From Alicyclobacillus acidocaldarius subsp. acidocaldarius Tc-4-1 (GTDB taxonomy: Bacteria; Bacillota; Bacilli; Alicyclobacillales; Alicyclobacillaceae): DNA of 64,000 nucleotides. Of the stretch, positions 27,744 through 36,638 are shown in pieces (positions within the stretch are counted from its first letter, which is position 1; each line of letters opens with the position of its first letter). Both the position numbers and the translations under genes were made by a program. Where the stretch lies: the NCBI RefSeq assembly GCF_000219875.1, contig NC_017167.1, positions 2,071,572 to 2,135,571 on the forward strand. The letters run 5' to 3'. The notes beneath the pieces are model-generated. The model saw only the letters and a program-made list of their open reading frames with translations. It was not told the origin of the DNA and did no database searches.

Positions 27744-28619
27744 TCAACTTGCTGGGTCTTCCGGAGACGTGAGGCGGTTGGCCCAGGTGAGCAGGCGAAC
27801 CGTCTCGCGGTACATGAGGCTCTTGCGCGGCGCACCGAAGACCACGCTCACCAAGATGTGGCCGTCGGACGGACGCCGCACCGCGGTCGCGAGGCAGTAC
27901 ATCGCGCGCGACGTGAATCCCGTCTTGCCGCCGATGAACTCGCCAATCGAAGCGGGAGGGCTGTACAACAGGCGGTTTCCGTTTCGAATGGTCTTCCCCG
28001 CGATGGTCGCCTGCGGGGTCTGCATCGCGCGAACGATGCGCGGATACGTGATAGCCTTGGCCGTGATGAGGGCAATGTCCTTCGCGGACGTGGTGTGGGC
28101 GTCTGCATGAAGTCCATTGGGCGTCACGAACTGCGTGTGGGTACAGCCGATGAGGCGCGCCTCGACATTCATCATCCGCGCGAAACCTTCCTGCGATCCG
28201 CCGACGGTCTCCGCGATCCCGTACGCGACGTCGTTCGCACTTTTCATGATGAGGGCGAGCAGAGCCTGTTCCGCCGTGAGCTCGGTTCCAGGCCGCAGCC
28301 CCAGGCGCACGCGCGGCTGACGGCTCGCGGTCTCGCTGATGTACACCGGATCGCCCGGCTGAAGGTGTTGCACGAGGAGGATGGCCGTCATCAGCTTCGT
28401 CGTGCTGGCCGGGTACATCGGCTCGTCCCCGCGCTTGTTGTAGAGGACCTTTCGATCGGTGGCGTCGTACACCACCGCCGCCTTCGCGTTGACCACGGGA
28501 GGGCGCGCGACTTCCGCCTTGGCGGTCGGAACGGCAAGGGCACCTACCGCCCATGCCACGGCGATCGCGGCCGCAAATATTGCTCGCCACCACACGCGAT
28601 GCTGTCGAGCAGAAAACAA
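27744..28619 (-). CDS. D-alanyl-D-alanine carboxypeptidase (S11, DacF/DacA-like)
   Basis: A 291-residue exported penicillin-binding protein that trims the terminal D-Ala from peptidoglycan stems. Signal peptide residues 12-37 end PTAKAEVA. The active-site set is complete: STTK, SAND and KTGFT. It lacks the long C-terminal amphipathic domain of DacA, so it is a short form like sporulation DacF or vegetative homologues. I chose TTG 28619, just after GAGAGAGGTGG; a longer reading to 28709 adds a charged, unlikely leader. Confidence 0.88.
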   Translation of the reverse strand: MFSARQHRVWWRAIFAAAIAVAWAVGALAVPTAKAEVARPPVVNAKAAVVYDATDRKVLYNKRGDEPMYPASTTKLMTAILLVQHLQPGDPVYISETASRQPRVRLGLRPGTELTAEQALLALIMKSANDVAYGIAETVGGSQEGFARMMNVEARLIGCTHTQFVTPNGLHADAHTTSAKDIALITAKAITYPRIVRAMQTPQATIAGKTIRNGNRLLYSPPASIGEFIGGKTGFTSRAMYCLATAVRRPSDGHILVSVVFGAPRKSLMYRETVRLLTWANRLTSPEDPAS

Positions 28620-28712
28620 AACGACCACCTCTCTCGCGTGTCGTCGCGGTTTAAGGTGGACGTTTTCCGCTCGTTCTATGCCTTCCCGCCGCCTGTCACC
28701 GAGGAACAAGCG

Positions 28713-29387
28713 TCAGGCCGTCTGACTCATCGGTTTCGGGCGCACCTGTACGCGATGGGCGACGGCGGGATCGAGCGACAAGGTCTGCTCTCGCACGGTC
28801 ACGGTCACGCCGGCAGCATACGGCTCCGGCTCGTGGACCTGGACGGTCTCTCCCGGAACCAGGCCCGTTCGATGGAAAAACCGCAGCAATTCGAGATCCT
28901 CCTCGGCCACTTCGACGATGCGTATCACTTCGAGCGGTGTGTTGGGTGGCGCCTCGTCCAGCCCCACGCCCTTGGGCACCGCGTGGCCATTTCCCGGGAT
29001 GACGTTCCCGTGCGGGCACGTGGCCGGGTGGTTCAGCATCTCGTTCAACTTCGATTCCACGAGTGGAGAAATGCTGCCTTCCAGCCGCGCGGCTTCCACG
29101 TGCGCGTCCGCCCAGTCCAGACCCAGAACATCAGTAAGCCAACGCTCGAGCAGCCGGTGTTTTCGAATAATGGCCTCCGCGCGCTTCCGGCCCTCTTCCG
29201 TCAGGACCAACTCGCGGGTATCGCTCACCTCGACGTAGCCCTGTCCGACCAACCGCTGCAGCGTCTGTGAAACGGTGGGTCTGGACACACCCAGATAATC
29301 CGCGACGCGCGAAGACAGAACCTGCTCGCCTTCCGAATGAAGCACGTAGATGGCTTCGAGGTAGGTGTCGAGGGCACTTCCGCTCAC
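28713..29387 (-). CDS. DtxR/MntR-family metal-dependent transcriptional regulator
   Basis: A 224-residue regulator. The winged helix (SRVADYLGVSRPTVSQTLQR, about residue 25-45) is followed by a dimerisation domain (KHRLLERWLTDVLGLDWAD) and a C-terminal FeoA/SH3-like domain (LELLRFFHRTGLVPGETVQV). Aligned by eye to DtxR, the primary-site Cys and His (CRWEH) are replaced (ARLEG), and the MntR Asp8 position is Thr, so the sensed metal is unclear. The GTG start overlaps the stop of the upstream FAH-family gene (GTGA), indicating coupled translation. Confidence 0.85.
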   Translation of the reverse strand: MSGSALDTYLEAIYVLHSEGEQVLSSRVADYLGVSRPTVSQTLQRLVGQGYVEVSDTRELVLTEEGRKRAEAIIRKHRLLERWLTDVLGLDWADAHVEAARLEGSISPLVESKLNEMLNHPATCPHGNVIPGNGHAVPKGVGLDEAPPNTPLEVIRIVEVAEEDLELLRFFHRTGLVPGETVQVHEPEPYAAGVTVTVREQTLSLDPAVAHRVQVRPKPMSQTA

Positions 29388-30058
29388 GGCGATCCCCCCT
29401 CGTGTGCGGAGAATCGAAACGTCGCCCATGGCTCGCCGTTCATGAAGAGCGTGAGCTCATCCCCGGGACGCACAGGTCCGACGCCGCTCGGCGTTCCGGT
29501 GAACAGGATGTCGCCTGCGGCAAGGCCATACACGTCCAAGCAGTGGAGCATGAGATCCGATAATGAAAATACCATCTCGGAGGGCACACCCTCCTGAACC
29601 ACGCGCCCGTTCTTCTGCAGGGCAAACCGCGCGTTCTCGACGTCCGCGGCGAAGTCGTCAAATTCGTAGAGATCCGTCACAATGGCGGAACGGCGAAAGC
29701 TCTTTGCGGCCTCCCATGGGTATCCCTTCTGCTTGAGCGCCGACTGGAGTTCGCGATCCGTCAAATCGATGCCAAGCGCAACCGCTCCCACGGCCTCGAG
29801 CGGCCTCTCTCGGATCGGGGTGTCCTTGAGAACCAGCACGATCTCGAGCTCGTGATGGACGTCTGACCTGCCACTTGGATACGGCACCTCGCCAGATGCC
29901 GGAACGAGCGCGTGCGTGAATTTACCGAAGATCATCGGAGAATCGGGCACCTGATTGCCCAATTCGGAAGCGTGATCGCGAAAATTCCGTCCCACGCAAA
30001 AAATGTTTCGAACCTCTGGTATCCAAGCCTCGGCATGCTTCTGTTTGCGAAACCCCAT
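29384..30058 (-). CDS. Fumarylacetoacetate hydrolase (FAH) family protein
   Basis: A 224-residue single-domain FAH enzyme (YisK/FAHD1-like, acylpyruvate hydrolase or oxaloacetate decarboxylase type). The opening NIFCVGRNFRDHASELGN, the metal-ligand segment VHHELEIVLVLK with its Glu pair, GIDLTDRELQ and the closing GDILFTGTPSGVGPVRPGDE are typical. I prefer ATG 30058 (MGFRKQKH) with GGAGG upstream over GTG 30091. Coupled to the DtxR-type gene by a 4-base overlap. The substrate is not predictable. Confidence 0.87.
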   Translation of the reverse strand: MGFRKQKHAEAWIPEVRNIFCVGRNFRDHASELGNQVPDSPMIFGKFTHALVPASGEVPYPSGRSDVHHELEIVLVLKDTPIRERPLEAVGAVALGIDLTDRELQSALKQKGYPWEAAKSFRRSAIVTDLYEFDDFAADVENARFALQKNGRVVQEGVPSEMVFSLSDLMLHCLDVYGLAAGDILFTGTPSGVGPVRPGDELTLFMNGEPWATFRFSAHEGGSP

Positions 30059-30263
30059 CGCGCCGCCCAACCTCCGATCGTTCGATTGCACTTAGCATAC
30101 CACAGTCGTGCAGAGGGGCACACGGCGCTGCCGCGACGACCGAGCCGCGCGGGCGGCGCAGCACCAGTTGACGCAACCCTTTCAGCTTGTCCATCCGCGA
30201 AACGGGCGGCGGAACCGGGGTCCCGCCGCCCGCTCGCGCGCAGTCGAAGCGCGTGCAGTGCCA
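30059..30263. other. Intergenic region of about 200 bases (brx terminator, FAH leader)
   Basis: It contains the bacilliredoxin terminator (30203-30232) and, before the FAH gene, a possible extended -10 (TGTGGTATGCT on minus, near 30100) without a -35. I see no reading frame with a ribosome site. Confidence 0.4.
30203..30232 (-). terminator. Terminator after the bacilliredoxin gene
   Basis: A perfect 10-bp stem, CGGGCGGCGG with CCGCCGCCCG, and TTTCG following on the minus strand. It lies about 30 bases past the stop codon at 30264. Confidence 0.6.
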
Positions 30264-30707
30264 TCAGTTTGTCTTCGGCTCGCAGTATTCGTTGAACAGC
30301 GCAACCAACTTCTCCGCGACGCGCTCGGGCGTCGAGCCCTCGATGTCGCTGCGGTGAAGCACGCCGACAAGCTTGCCGTCTTTGAACAGGAAGAACGACG
30401 GCGACGAAGGCGGTTGGCCGACGAAATATTCGCGGGCGCGCGCCGTGGCTTCCTTGTCCTGGCCCGCGAACACTGTCACGAGCCGATCCGGCCTGCGGTC
30501 ATTCCTGAGCGCCATGGCGACGGCCGGGCGGGCGATGCCACCCGCACAACCGCACACCGAGTTGACCACAACGAACGTGGTCCCAGTCTTCTCGGCCATC
30601 ACAGCGTCCACGTCTTCCGGCGTGCGCAGTTCCTGAAACCCGATGCTCGTGAGTTCGTCGCGCATCGGTTGGATCATCATCTGATAAAAGTCGAGCTCGA
30701 GGCTCAC
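30264..30707 (-). CDS. Bacilliredoxin, BrxA/BrxB family
   Basis: A 147-residue thioredoxin-like protein of the YphP/YqiW family. It removes bacillithiol from mixed disulfides on proteins. The signature CGC active site is in VVVNSVCGCAGGIARPA (about residue 45). The opening FYQMMIQPMRDELTSIGF and PSSPSFFLFKDGKLV are typical. GTG 30707 follows CAGGAGGTG. It agrees with a bacillithiol-using Bacillota. Divergent from hemE, with separate promoters. Confidence 0.93.
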   Translation of the reverse strand: MSLELDFYQMMIQPMRDELTSIGFQELRTPEDVDAVMAEKTGTTFVVVNSVCGCAGGIARPAVAMALRNDRRPDRLVTVFAGQDKEATARAREYFVGQPPSSPSFFLFKDGKLVGVLHRSDIEGSTPERVAEKLVALFNEYCEPKTN

Positions 30708-30742
30708 TCGGCCCACCTCCTGACTGTGCAAATCCAAACCTT

Positions 30743-30772
30743 ATTATACTCTTTCGGCAGCGCCAATGACAG
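30743..30772 (-). promoter_or_regulatory. Promoter for the bacilliredoxin gene
   Basis: Minus strand CTGTCA (30772-30767), an 18-base spacer and a perfect TATAAT (30748-30743), ending about 35 bases before the GTG. Confidence 0.65.
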
Positions 30773-30819
30773 TTTTGTAAACCCGCACACGGGCGACCCG
30801 AACGCCCGGCCGCGTCGGT

Positions 30820-30849
30820 TTGCAACCGCAGATGCGCGTTGGGTATAAC
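30820..30849 (+). promoter_or_regulatory. Promoter for hemE-hemH-hemY
   Basis: TTGCAA (30820-30825), an 18-base spacer and TATAAC (30844-30849), ending 30 bases before the hemE ATG. Confidence 0.55.
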
Positions 30850-30879
30850 AAGGGAGGTACAAATGTTCGAAGGACAGGC

Positions 30880-31959
30880 ATGAGGAATGGGGACTTTGCC
30901 GTGAACAATCGCTTTCTTCGCGCTTGCCGCCGCGAACCGGTGGATCGCGTACCCGTGTGGTTCATGCGCCAGGCAGGTCGATACGATCCCGAGTACCGCC
31001 ACATTCGCGAGACGTACACGTTGCTCGACATCTGCCGAGAGCCGGAGCTGTGTGCCCGCGTGACGCGCATGCCGGTGGACAAGCTCGGCGTCGATGCCGC
31101 CATTCTGTTCTCCGACATCATGGTCCCCGTGGGCGCAATGGGGATGTCGTTTTCGCTACAGGAGCATGTGGGACCTGTGATGGAACGCCCGTTGCGCACC
31201 GAGGAAGACATCGCAAGCCTGCGCGTGTTTGAGCCGGAAGAAGAACTCCCTTTTGTGCTTGAAACCATCCGTCACCTCGCGAACACCCTTCCGGTCCCGC
31301 TCATCGGCTTTGCAGGCGGCCCATTTACGCTCGCCAGCTACATGGTGGAGGGCGGACCCTCCCGCGACTACGTCCACACCAAGGTCTTGATGCTCGCGCG
31401 CCCGGACCTCTGGGGCAGGCTCATGAGCAAGCTGTCGCAAGCCATGGCGCGCTACCTGCGCGCCCAGGTTCAGGCTGGCGCGAGCGCCGTGCAGATCTTC
31501 GATTCTTGGGTGGGCAGCCTGTCCGTTCACGCGTTCCGCGCACACGTGAAACCGTATATCCAGGCGATGCTTGCGGATCTCGCCCAACTCGGCGTTCCGC
31601 TGATCTACTTCGGTGTTCACACCGGTGAACTGCTCGCCGATTTCGCCGAGGCAGGCGCCACCGTCGTCGGCGTCGACTGGCGCACGCCGCTCGACCGCGC
31701 GCGCCAGCGCGTCGGGACGTCGGTCGCGCTGCAGGGCAACCTCGATCCCGTAAGCCTCTTCGCCCCTCCCGACGTCCTCCGGCGCGAAGTCGAGACCGTG
31801 CTCTGGCTCGGCACGGAGAGCCCCGGCTACATTTTCAACCTCGGCCACGGTGTCAAACCCACCACGGATCTCGCCCAGCTCCAGCGCGTTGTCGAATGGG
31901 TGCACACGTTCGAGCCAAAGGCACAAACCGCGCACTGCACAAAGGAGGAACGCGCATGA
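30880..31959 (+). CDS. hemE: Uroporphyrinogen decarboxylase
   Basis: A 359-residue enzyme turning uroporphyrinogen III into coproporphyrinogen III. The N-terminal signature PVWFMRQAGRYDPEYR, the catalytic Asp in DAAILFSDIM, GGPFTLASYMVEGGPSRDY, FDSWVG and the closing GYIFNLGHGVKPTTD are all present. ATG 30880 follows AAGGACAGG. It is the first gene of a three-gene heme operon; its TGA overlaps the hemH ATG (ATGA). Confidence 0.96.
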   Translation: MRNGDFAVNNRFLRACRREPVDRVPVWFMRQAGRYDPEYRHIRETYTLLDICREPELCARVTRMPVDKLGVDAAILFSDIMVPVGAMGMSFSLQEHVGPVMERPLRTEEDIASLRVFEPEEELPFVLETIRHLANTLPVPLIGFAGGPFTLASYMVEGGPSRDYVHTKVLMLARPDLWGRLMSKLSQAMARYLRAQVQAGASAVQIFDSWVGSLSVHAFRAHVKPYIQAMLADLAQLGVPLIYFGVHTGELLADFAEAGATVVGVDWRTPLDRARQRVGTSVALQGNLDPVSLFAPPDVLRREVETVLWLGTESPGYIFNLGHGVKPTTDLAQLQRVVEWVHTFEPKAQTAHCTKEERA

Positions 31960-32876
31960 CGACCCTCGGTATTCTCATGATGGCCTACGGAACGCCTCGA
32001 AGCCTGGACGAGGTGGAGGCGTACTATACGGACATCCGGCGCGGCCGCAAACCCTCTCCGACCGAACTCGCCGATCTCGTCCGCCGATATGAAGCCATCG
32101 GCGGAACCTCGCCGCTTCGGGAGATCACCGAGCGGCAGGCGAAGGCAGTCGAACACGCGTTGAACGCGCAAGGCGAAACCGCTTTTCGCGTGTACCTGGG
32201 GATGAAACACGCCGAGCCGCGCATCGCGGGCGCGGTGGCGGACATGCGCAGGGACGGGATCGAGCGGGCCATCGCCGTCGTGCTCGCGCCCCACTATTCG
32301 GCGATGAGCGTCGAGACCTATCACGAGCAGGCGCGGGAGGCCGCGCGCGACGGAGGGCCAACGCTTTACTGTGTGAACCAGTGGCACCTCGAGCCTCGCT
32401 TCCTCGACGCGCTTGCCGCGCGCGTCGCGGAGGCGCTTCACCAGTGCCGTCACCCCGAGGAGGCCATGGTCATCTTCACGGCCCACTCCCTCCCCGCGCG
32501 CATCCTGGACATGGGCGATCCGTACGTCGACCAGTTGCGCGAATCCGGCGAAGCGGTGGCCAAGCGCCTCGGCCTTGCACACTATACCTTCGGCTGGCAG
32601 AGCGCCGGCCGCACGCAAGAACCGTGGCTCGAGCCGGACCTGCTCGACACCCTCGAGTCCCTCGCGAACCAGGGATATCGCGAAGTCGTGGTGTGTGCCC
32701 AGGGCTTTGTGGCAGACCACCTGGAGGTTTTGTACGACATCGACATCGAGGCGAGAAAGCGCGCCGAGGAACTCGGCATCCAGCTCGTTCGCACCCGCCA
32801 GATGAACGACGATGCCGACTTCATCCGCGCGGTCGCGGACGTGATCGAGCGCGCGAAACGTGACGCAGGGTGGTGA
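31956..32876 (+). CDS. hemH: Ferrochelatase (coproporphyrin III type expected)
   Basis: A 306-residue type I ferrochelatase inserting iron into the porphyrin. In Gram-positive bacteria the substrate is coproporphyrin III (CpfC). GILMMAYGTPRSLDEVEAYY is the N-terminal signature. The catalytic His is in VIFTAHSLPARI, and the conserved Glu lies in the later segment VVVCAQGFVADHLEVLYDID. AAAGGAGG precedes the ATG, which overlaps the hemE stop. The sequence alone does not separate CpfC from PpfC. Confidence 0.95.
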   Translation: MTTLGILMMAYGTPRSLDEVEAYYTDIRRGRKPSPTELADLVRRYEAIGGTSPLREITERQAKAVEHALNAQGETAFRVYLGMKHAEPRIAGAVADMRRDGIERAIAVVLAPHYSAMSVETYHEQAREAARDGGPTLYCVNQWHLEPRFLDALAARVAEALHQCRHPEEAMVIFTAHSLPARILDMGDPYVDQLRESGEAVAKRLGLAHYTFGWQSAGRTQEPWLEPDLLDTLESLANQGYREVVVCAQGFVADHLEVLYDIDIEARKRAEELGIQLVRTRQMNDDADFIRAVADVIERAKRDAGW

Positions 32877-32881
32877 TGCAC

Positions 32882-34294
32882 ATGAAACGCGTGGCAGTGG
32901 TGGGCGGTGGAATCACCGGTCTCGCGGCTTGCCTGCGCCTGTTGTCCTCCGACGCTCACGTGCAGATTGTTCTGTACGAGGCGAGCGATAGGCTTGGCGG
33001 GCGTGTACAGACGATTCGCGAGCCTCATCTTGGTCTGACCGTGGAGGCGGGCCCAGACTCCATGCTCGCGCGAAAGCCCGCCGCCATGCGGCTGATGGAG
33101 TCCTTGGGCATGGCGGAAGACGTCGTGTCCACGCGGCCCGAGGCGACCGAGACCTACATCGTCCGAGACGGCGGCCTCTGCCCCATGCCGAAAGGATACT
33201 TGGGAATTCCGTTCGATCCGTCCTGCGTTCGCCCGCCCCTCTTGACGGACGCCGGATTGGCGCGCGCCCTGGAGGAAGAGCGGATGCCGCTCGATCTTCC
33301 TGAAGACGACACCGCCCTCGGCGCCTTTCTCCGTGCGAGGCTCGGCGACGAATGGGTGAACTACGTCGGCGAACCGCTCATGGCGGGCATCTACGCGGGC
33401 GACATTGATCGTCTGTCGCTCATGGCCACGTGGCCCTCGCTCCTCGATCTCCTCCGCAACCATGGCAGCCTCGTGGCGGCAAGCCGCGCCCTGGTCGCGG
33501 CATCGAGCCCGCGCCAACCTGGCTCGAGCCGGAGCGCGTTCATCACCGTGCGCGGCGGCCTGTCGTCCGTCATCGAGCGCATGGTGGATCGGATGGCACG
33601 GAGCGGCCGGGTTGAGATCCGCACCGGTGCGCGCGTCGGCGCAGTGACTCGGCGCGGCTCGGTGTACCGGTTCCATATCGATACGGTCTCCGGGGAGCAC
33701 TTGGAGGAAGACGTGGATGGCGCCGTGTTCGCCCTCCCGCCACAGGTCACCCGCGAGATCATGAGGCCGATGATCGACCTACCCGACGTGGAAACGCACT
33801 ACCAGTCGACCGCCACCATCGTGCTCGTGTACGAGCGCACCGCCTTCGGACCGGATCTCGTGCGAGCTTCGGGCTTCCTCGTGCCGAGGCCCGAAAGAAT
33901 GGCCATCACCGCGACCACGTGGATGTCGAACAAGTGGCCGCACGTTGCCCCTGAGTCCCTCGCCGTGATCCGCGCCTACGTCGGCAGGCGCGGCCAGGAC
34001 GAAGCCCTCGCGCTGTCCGACGACGAACTGGCGCGTCGCGCGGCGGAAGAAGTCGGACGCCTCACCGGTGCGCGCGAACACCCGATTTGGACGCGGGTGA
34101 CGCGCTTTCGGGAGGCGATGCCGAACTACGGTATCGGACACCTCGCCCGCGTGGAGCGAGCAGAAGTGACGTTGCGCGCGTCCTGTCCCGCATTCGCCAT
34201 AGCCGGAGCTGGCTACCGCGGAGTCGGGCTGCCCGACTGCGTGGAGCAGGGCGAACGGGCGGCCCATCAGGTCCTCGCCGCCATCGGCCCATGA
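32882..34294 (+). CDS. hemY: Coproporphyrinogen III / protoporphyrinogen oxidase
   Basis: A 470-residue FAD enzyme of the HemY/CgoX family. The dinucleotide fold VAVVGGGITGLAACLRL sits at the N-terminus with LYEASDRLGGRVQT. The family phrases VEAGPDSMLARKPAAMRLM and YVGEPLMAGIYAGDIDRLS follow, and the FAD-binding C-terminus is FAIAGAGYRGVGLPDCVEQG. In this gene order it makes coproporphyrin III for HemH. ATG 32882 follows GGTGG by eight bases; ATG 32876 is an alternative. Confidence 0.93.
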   Translation: MKRVAVVGGGITGLAACLRLLSSDAHVQIVLYEASDRLGGRVQTIREPHLGLTVEAGPDSMLARKPAAMRLMESLGMAEDVVSTRPEATETYIVRDGGLCPMPKGYLGIPFDPSCVRPPLLTDAGLARALEEERMPLDLPEDDTALGAFLRARLGDEWVNYVGEPLMAGIYAGDIDRLSLMATWPSLLDLLRNHGSLVAASRALVAASSPRQPGSSRSAFITVRGGLSSVIERMVDRMARSGRVEIRTGARVGAVTRRGSVYRFHIDTVSGEHLEEDVDGAVFALPPQVTREIMRPMIDLPDVETHYQSTATIVLVYERTAFGPDLVRASGFLVPRPERMAITATTWMSNKWPHVAPESLAVIRAYVGRRGQDEALALSDDELARRAAEEVGRLTGAREHPIWTRVTRFREAMPNYGIGHLARVERAEVTLRASCPAFAIAGAGYRGVGLPDCVEQGERAAHQVLAAIGP

Positions 34295-34308
34295 AATCCC
34301 GCTTGCGA

Positions 34309-35586
34309 TCACCGCACCGGAGCGAAGCGATCGCGCAGCCCCTGCGTCGCGAGCAGCACGGTTTGCGTCAGGCTGGCGTTGGCCGCGAGGACGAACCCTT
34401 GTGTGTAGGAGACGTAGTCCACATCGAGCACGCAGGGATACGTGTCGAGCCATTGCTCGAGCGTCGTAGAATGCACCGTGAGCCACGTGGTGCCGGAGTC
34501 GCTGGTTCGCATGAGCCGCCCATCCTTGATGGCGTAACCGTAATCGGGCGTCACGAACGCGCACGGCGCACCCTCCGCGTTGGCGCGCGCCCCGAGCAGC
34601 ACATCGCAAACTTGTCCTGCGTACGAGTCGCCGCCATCGCGCGTGCGAAAGACCACGACGTGATGGCGCACGCCGGCGGCGCTCTTCGTCCTCCAAATGG
34701 AGGCGAAAGTGACCTCCTGCTCCAGGGCACGCGGCGGAAAGAGGTGCGAGACTTTCGCTCCGGCGATGGGAGCTGGAGCGGACAAGGCGCGCCTTTCGAA
34801 GTGCACCCCTCCATCCCTCGTCTGGTACGCCACGAGCTTTCCGTCCGGATTCGCGGCGTAGACGTAGCCGTCCCGCAGATTCGCGAACGACACCTCGATC
34901 TCGGCACCTGGCATGAAGCCAGAGCCGGGCGCCGAGGGGTCCACCTTGACCTGCGCCACGCGCGCTCCGGCATCTGACACCCGGCAGAGCAAGGGCCCCG
35001 CTCTGCCTGCCAACGCTGGAGCATCGAGCACCACCCACGCGTCCTTCCGGGTCGGCTGGCTGACACTCGTCACCCGGTAGCCGCCGTGCGGCAATTCGCT
35101 CGACGCGACCTGCCATCGACGGCCTCCATCGAAGGTGGTCAGGCGAACAAACCGGTTGCCTTGGACGCCATAGAGGGCGACCGTGTCGAGATCGACCACC
35201 GCGACCTGCGGGTTTTCCGCACTCTTGTAGCTCGACTGATCTGAAAGTCGGAACGCGACGGGCAACGAGATTGGCTTCCAGGTCACGCCGCGATCCGTCG
35301 TCCGCTCCATACGAAACTGGCCCCGGATGTAGCCGTATCGGTATCCAGTCTCTCCGTCGACGAGCCGCACGTGATACCACAGGTTCCTCCGCTGAAGCTC
35401 AGCGAGCGAGATGGCGCGTGGGGCAGTCGAATGCGATGGCTTGTCCAGCATCGCCGCACTTTGATCCGGAGGCTTCAACGCGGACTGGGTCTTGGAAAGT
35501 TGAGCGCCTTGGCCGTCTCCACATCCCGCGAGGGCGAGCACTCCGCAAAGCGCCATCCACGCCAAGGTGCGTCTCGTAGCCTTCAT
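34309..35586 (-). CDS. Lipoprotein with Asp-box (BNR) beta-propeller repeats, unknown
   Basis: A 425-residue exported protein. The signal ends with lipobox LALAGC (Cys 22), so it should be lipid-anchored outside the membrane. At least five Asp-box-like motifs (S/T-x-D-x-G-x-x-W/Y) recur: RTTDRGVTWKP, TTFDGGRRWQV, QTRDGGVHFER, RTRDGGDSYAG and RTSDSGTTWLT. This indicates a beta-propeller as in sialidase-fold or YCF48-like proteins. No catalytic set is recognised. Convergent with hemY, 14 bases apart. Confidence 0.8.
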   Translation of the reverse strand: MKATRRTLAWMALCGVLALAGCGDGQGAQLSKTQSALKPPDQSAAMLDKPSHSTAPRAISLAELQRRNLWYHVRLVDGETGYRYGYIRGQFRMERTTDRGVTWKPISLPVAFRLSDQSSYKSAENPQVAVVDLDTVALYGVQGNRFVRLTTFDGGRRWQVASSELPHGGYRVTSVSQPTRKDAWVVLDAPALAGRAGPLLCRVSDAGARVAQVKVDPSAPGSGFMPGAEIEVSFANLRDGYVYAANPDGKLVAYQTRDGGVHFERRALSAPAPIAGAKVSHLFPPRALEQEVTFASIWRTKSAAGVRHHVVVFRTRDGGDSYAGQVCDVLLGARANAEGAPCAFVTPDYGYAIKDGRLMRTSDSGTTWLTVHSTTLEQWLDTYPCVLDVDYVSYTQGFVLAANASLTQTVLLATQGLRDRFAPVR

Positions 35587-35605
35587 CGTATCCCCCCAAT
35601 CGAAG

Positions 35606-35634
35606 CATCTAGACGTAGGTTGTCATCGTGGCAA
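35606..35634 (-). promoter_or_regulatory. Promoter for the propeller lipoprotein
   Basis: Minus strand TTGCCA (35634-35629), a 17-base spacer and TAGATG (35611-35606), 19 bases before the ATG. Confidence 0.6.
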
Positions 35635-35656
35635 GAATCCATACCGAATCCAGACA

Positions 35657-35685
35657 TTGTGGGCTTGCGCGAGCCGCAGTACAAT
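35657..35685 (+). promoter_or_regulatory. Promoter for the TauE/SafE-family gene
   Basis: TTGTGG (35657-35662), a 17-base spacer and TACAAT (35680-35685), 41 bases before the GTG. It is back-to-back with the lipoprotein promoter. Confidence 0.6.
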
Positions 35686-35726
35686 GATGGACGTTTACGG
35701 ATGGGCGATGGCGAGGGGGGTCACCG

Positions 35727-36497
35727 GTGGAACATCTGACGTGGGCGCACGTGCTCATTCTCGCGGTGGGAGGCTATGTGGCGGCGTTTATCGATTCGAC
35801 GGTAGGCGGAGGTGGCCTTATTTCTCTGCCGGCTCTTTTGTCGATTGGATTGCCTCCTGCCGCGGCGCTCGGCACCAACAAGTTCGCGGGCACGATTTCG
35901 GCCATCACAAGCTTCAGTTCTTACCTGTTGTCAGGCAAGGTCCGCCTGAAACTCGTAGGACCGCTGTTTCCGCTGGGTGTCATGGCTTCCGCACTCGGCG
36001 CGTACATCGTCCACCAATTGCCTTCGTCGTTCCTGCGTCCGTTCGTGTTGGTCATGCTGGTCATTGTGGCAGCCTACACGCTGTGGAAAAAGGACCTCGG
36101 CCTGGTGGAATCCATTCGGCCGCTGACGCGAAAGACGTTCGCGCTGACAGCGCTGTTGGCCGCCTGCCTGGGATTTTACGACGGGTTCTTTGGCCCCGGG
36201 ACGGGATCGTTTTTGGTGATGGGCTTTCTTCTGCTGGGCTTCGACTTTCTTGCCGCGAGCGGCAACGCGCGCACGCTGAATCTAGCCAGCAACGCGGGCG
36301 CGTTGGCGACCTTCATCGCGGTGGGCTCCGTTCGATATGAGGCGGGACTCGTGCTCGGCCTATCGATGGTTCTCGGCGCGCTGACTGGCTCGCGCTTTGC
36401 CATCCGCAAAGGCGCTCGCTATGTTCGCCCCCTCTTCATCGGTGTCACTTGCTTGGTCATCGCACAGCAGATCGCGCAGTGGCTCCACATCGGATGA
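35727..36497 (+). CDS. Sulfite exporter TauE/SafE (TSUP) family permease
   Basis: A 256-residue membrane protein with about 8 spans. The family repeat motif is in STVGGGGLISLPALLSIGLP followed by AALGTNKFAGT, and its second half is in GFYDGFFGPGTGSF with NARTLNLASNAGAL. TSUP proteins move sulfite, sulfoacetate or other small organic anions; the substrate here is unknown. The GTG start follows GAGGGGGG. No sulfur-metabolism gene lies next to it. Confidence 0.87.
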   Translation: MEHLTWAHVLILAVGGYVAAFIDSTVGGGGLISLPALLSIGLPPAAALGTNKFAGTISAITSFSSYLLSGKVRLKLVGPLFPLGVMASALGAYIVHQLPSSFLRPFVLVMLVIVAAYTLWKKDLGLVESIRPLTRKTFALTALLAACLGFYDGFFGPGTGSFLVMGFLLLGFDFLAASGNARTLNLASNAGALATFIAVGSVRYEAGLVLGLSMVLGALTGSRFAIRKGARYVRPLFIGVTCLVIAQQIAQWLHIG

Positions 36498-36638
36498 AGC
36501 GCGAGATGCGACAAAGAGGAATTTTGCTGAAACGCGTCGAATCGCTCCAGTGGTTTGATCCGTATTCATCGTTGTCATTCTGTTCCTCTTCTGTGGAATT
36601 ATATTCCATGGTCCTGGACGACACGAGGCGGTGGCTTT

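Noticed and set aside
33779-35380. Minus-strand open frame of over 500 codons spanning hemY and the lipoprotein gene
   Set aside because: It is a shadow of two genes with recognised domains and contains no motif of its own.
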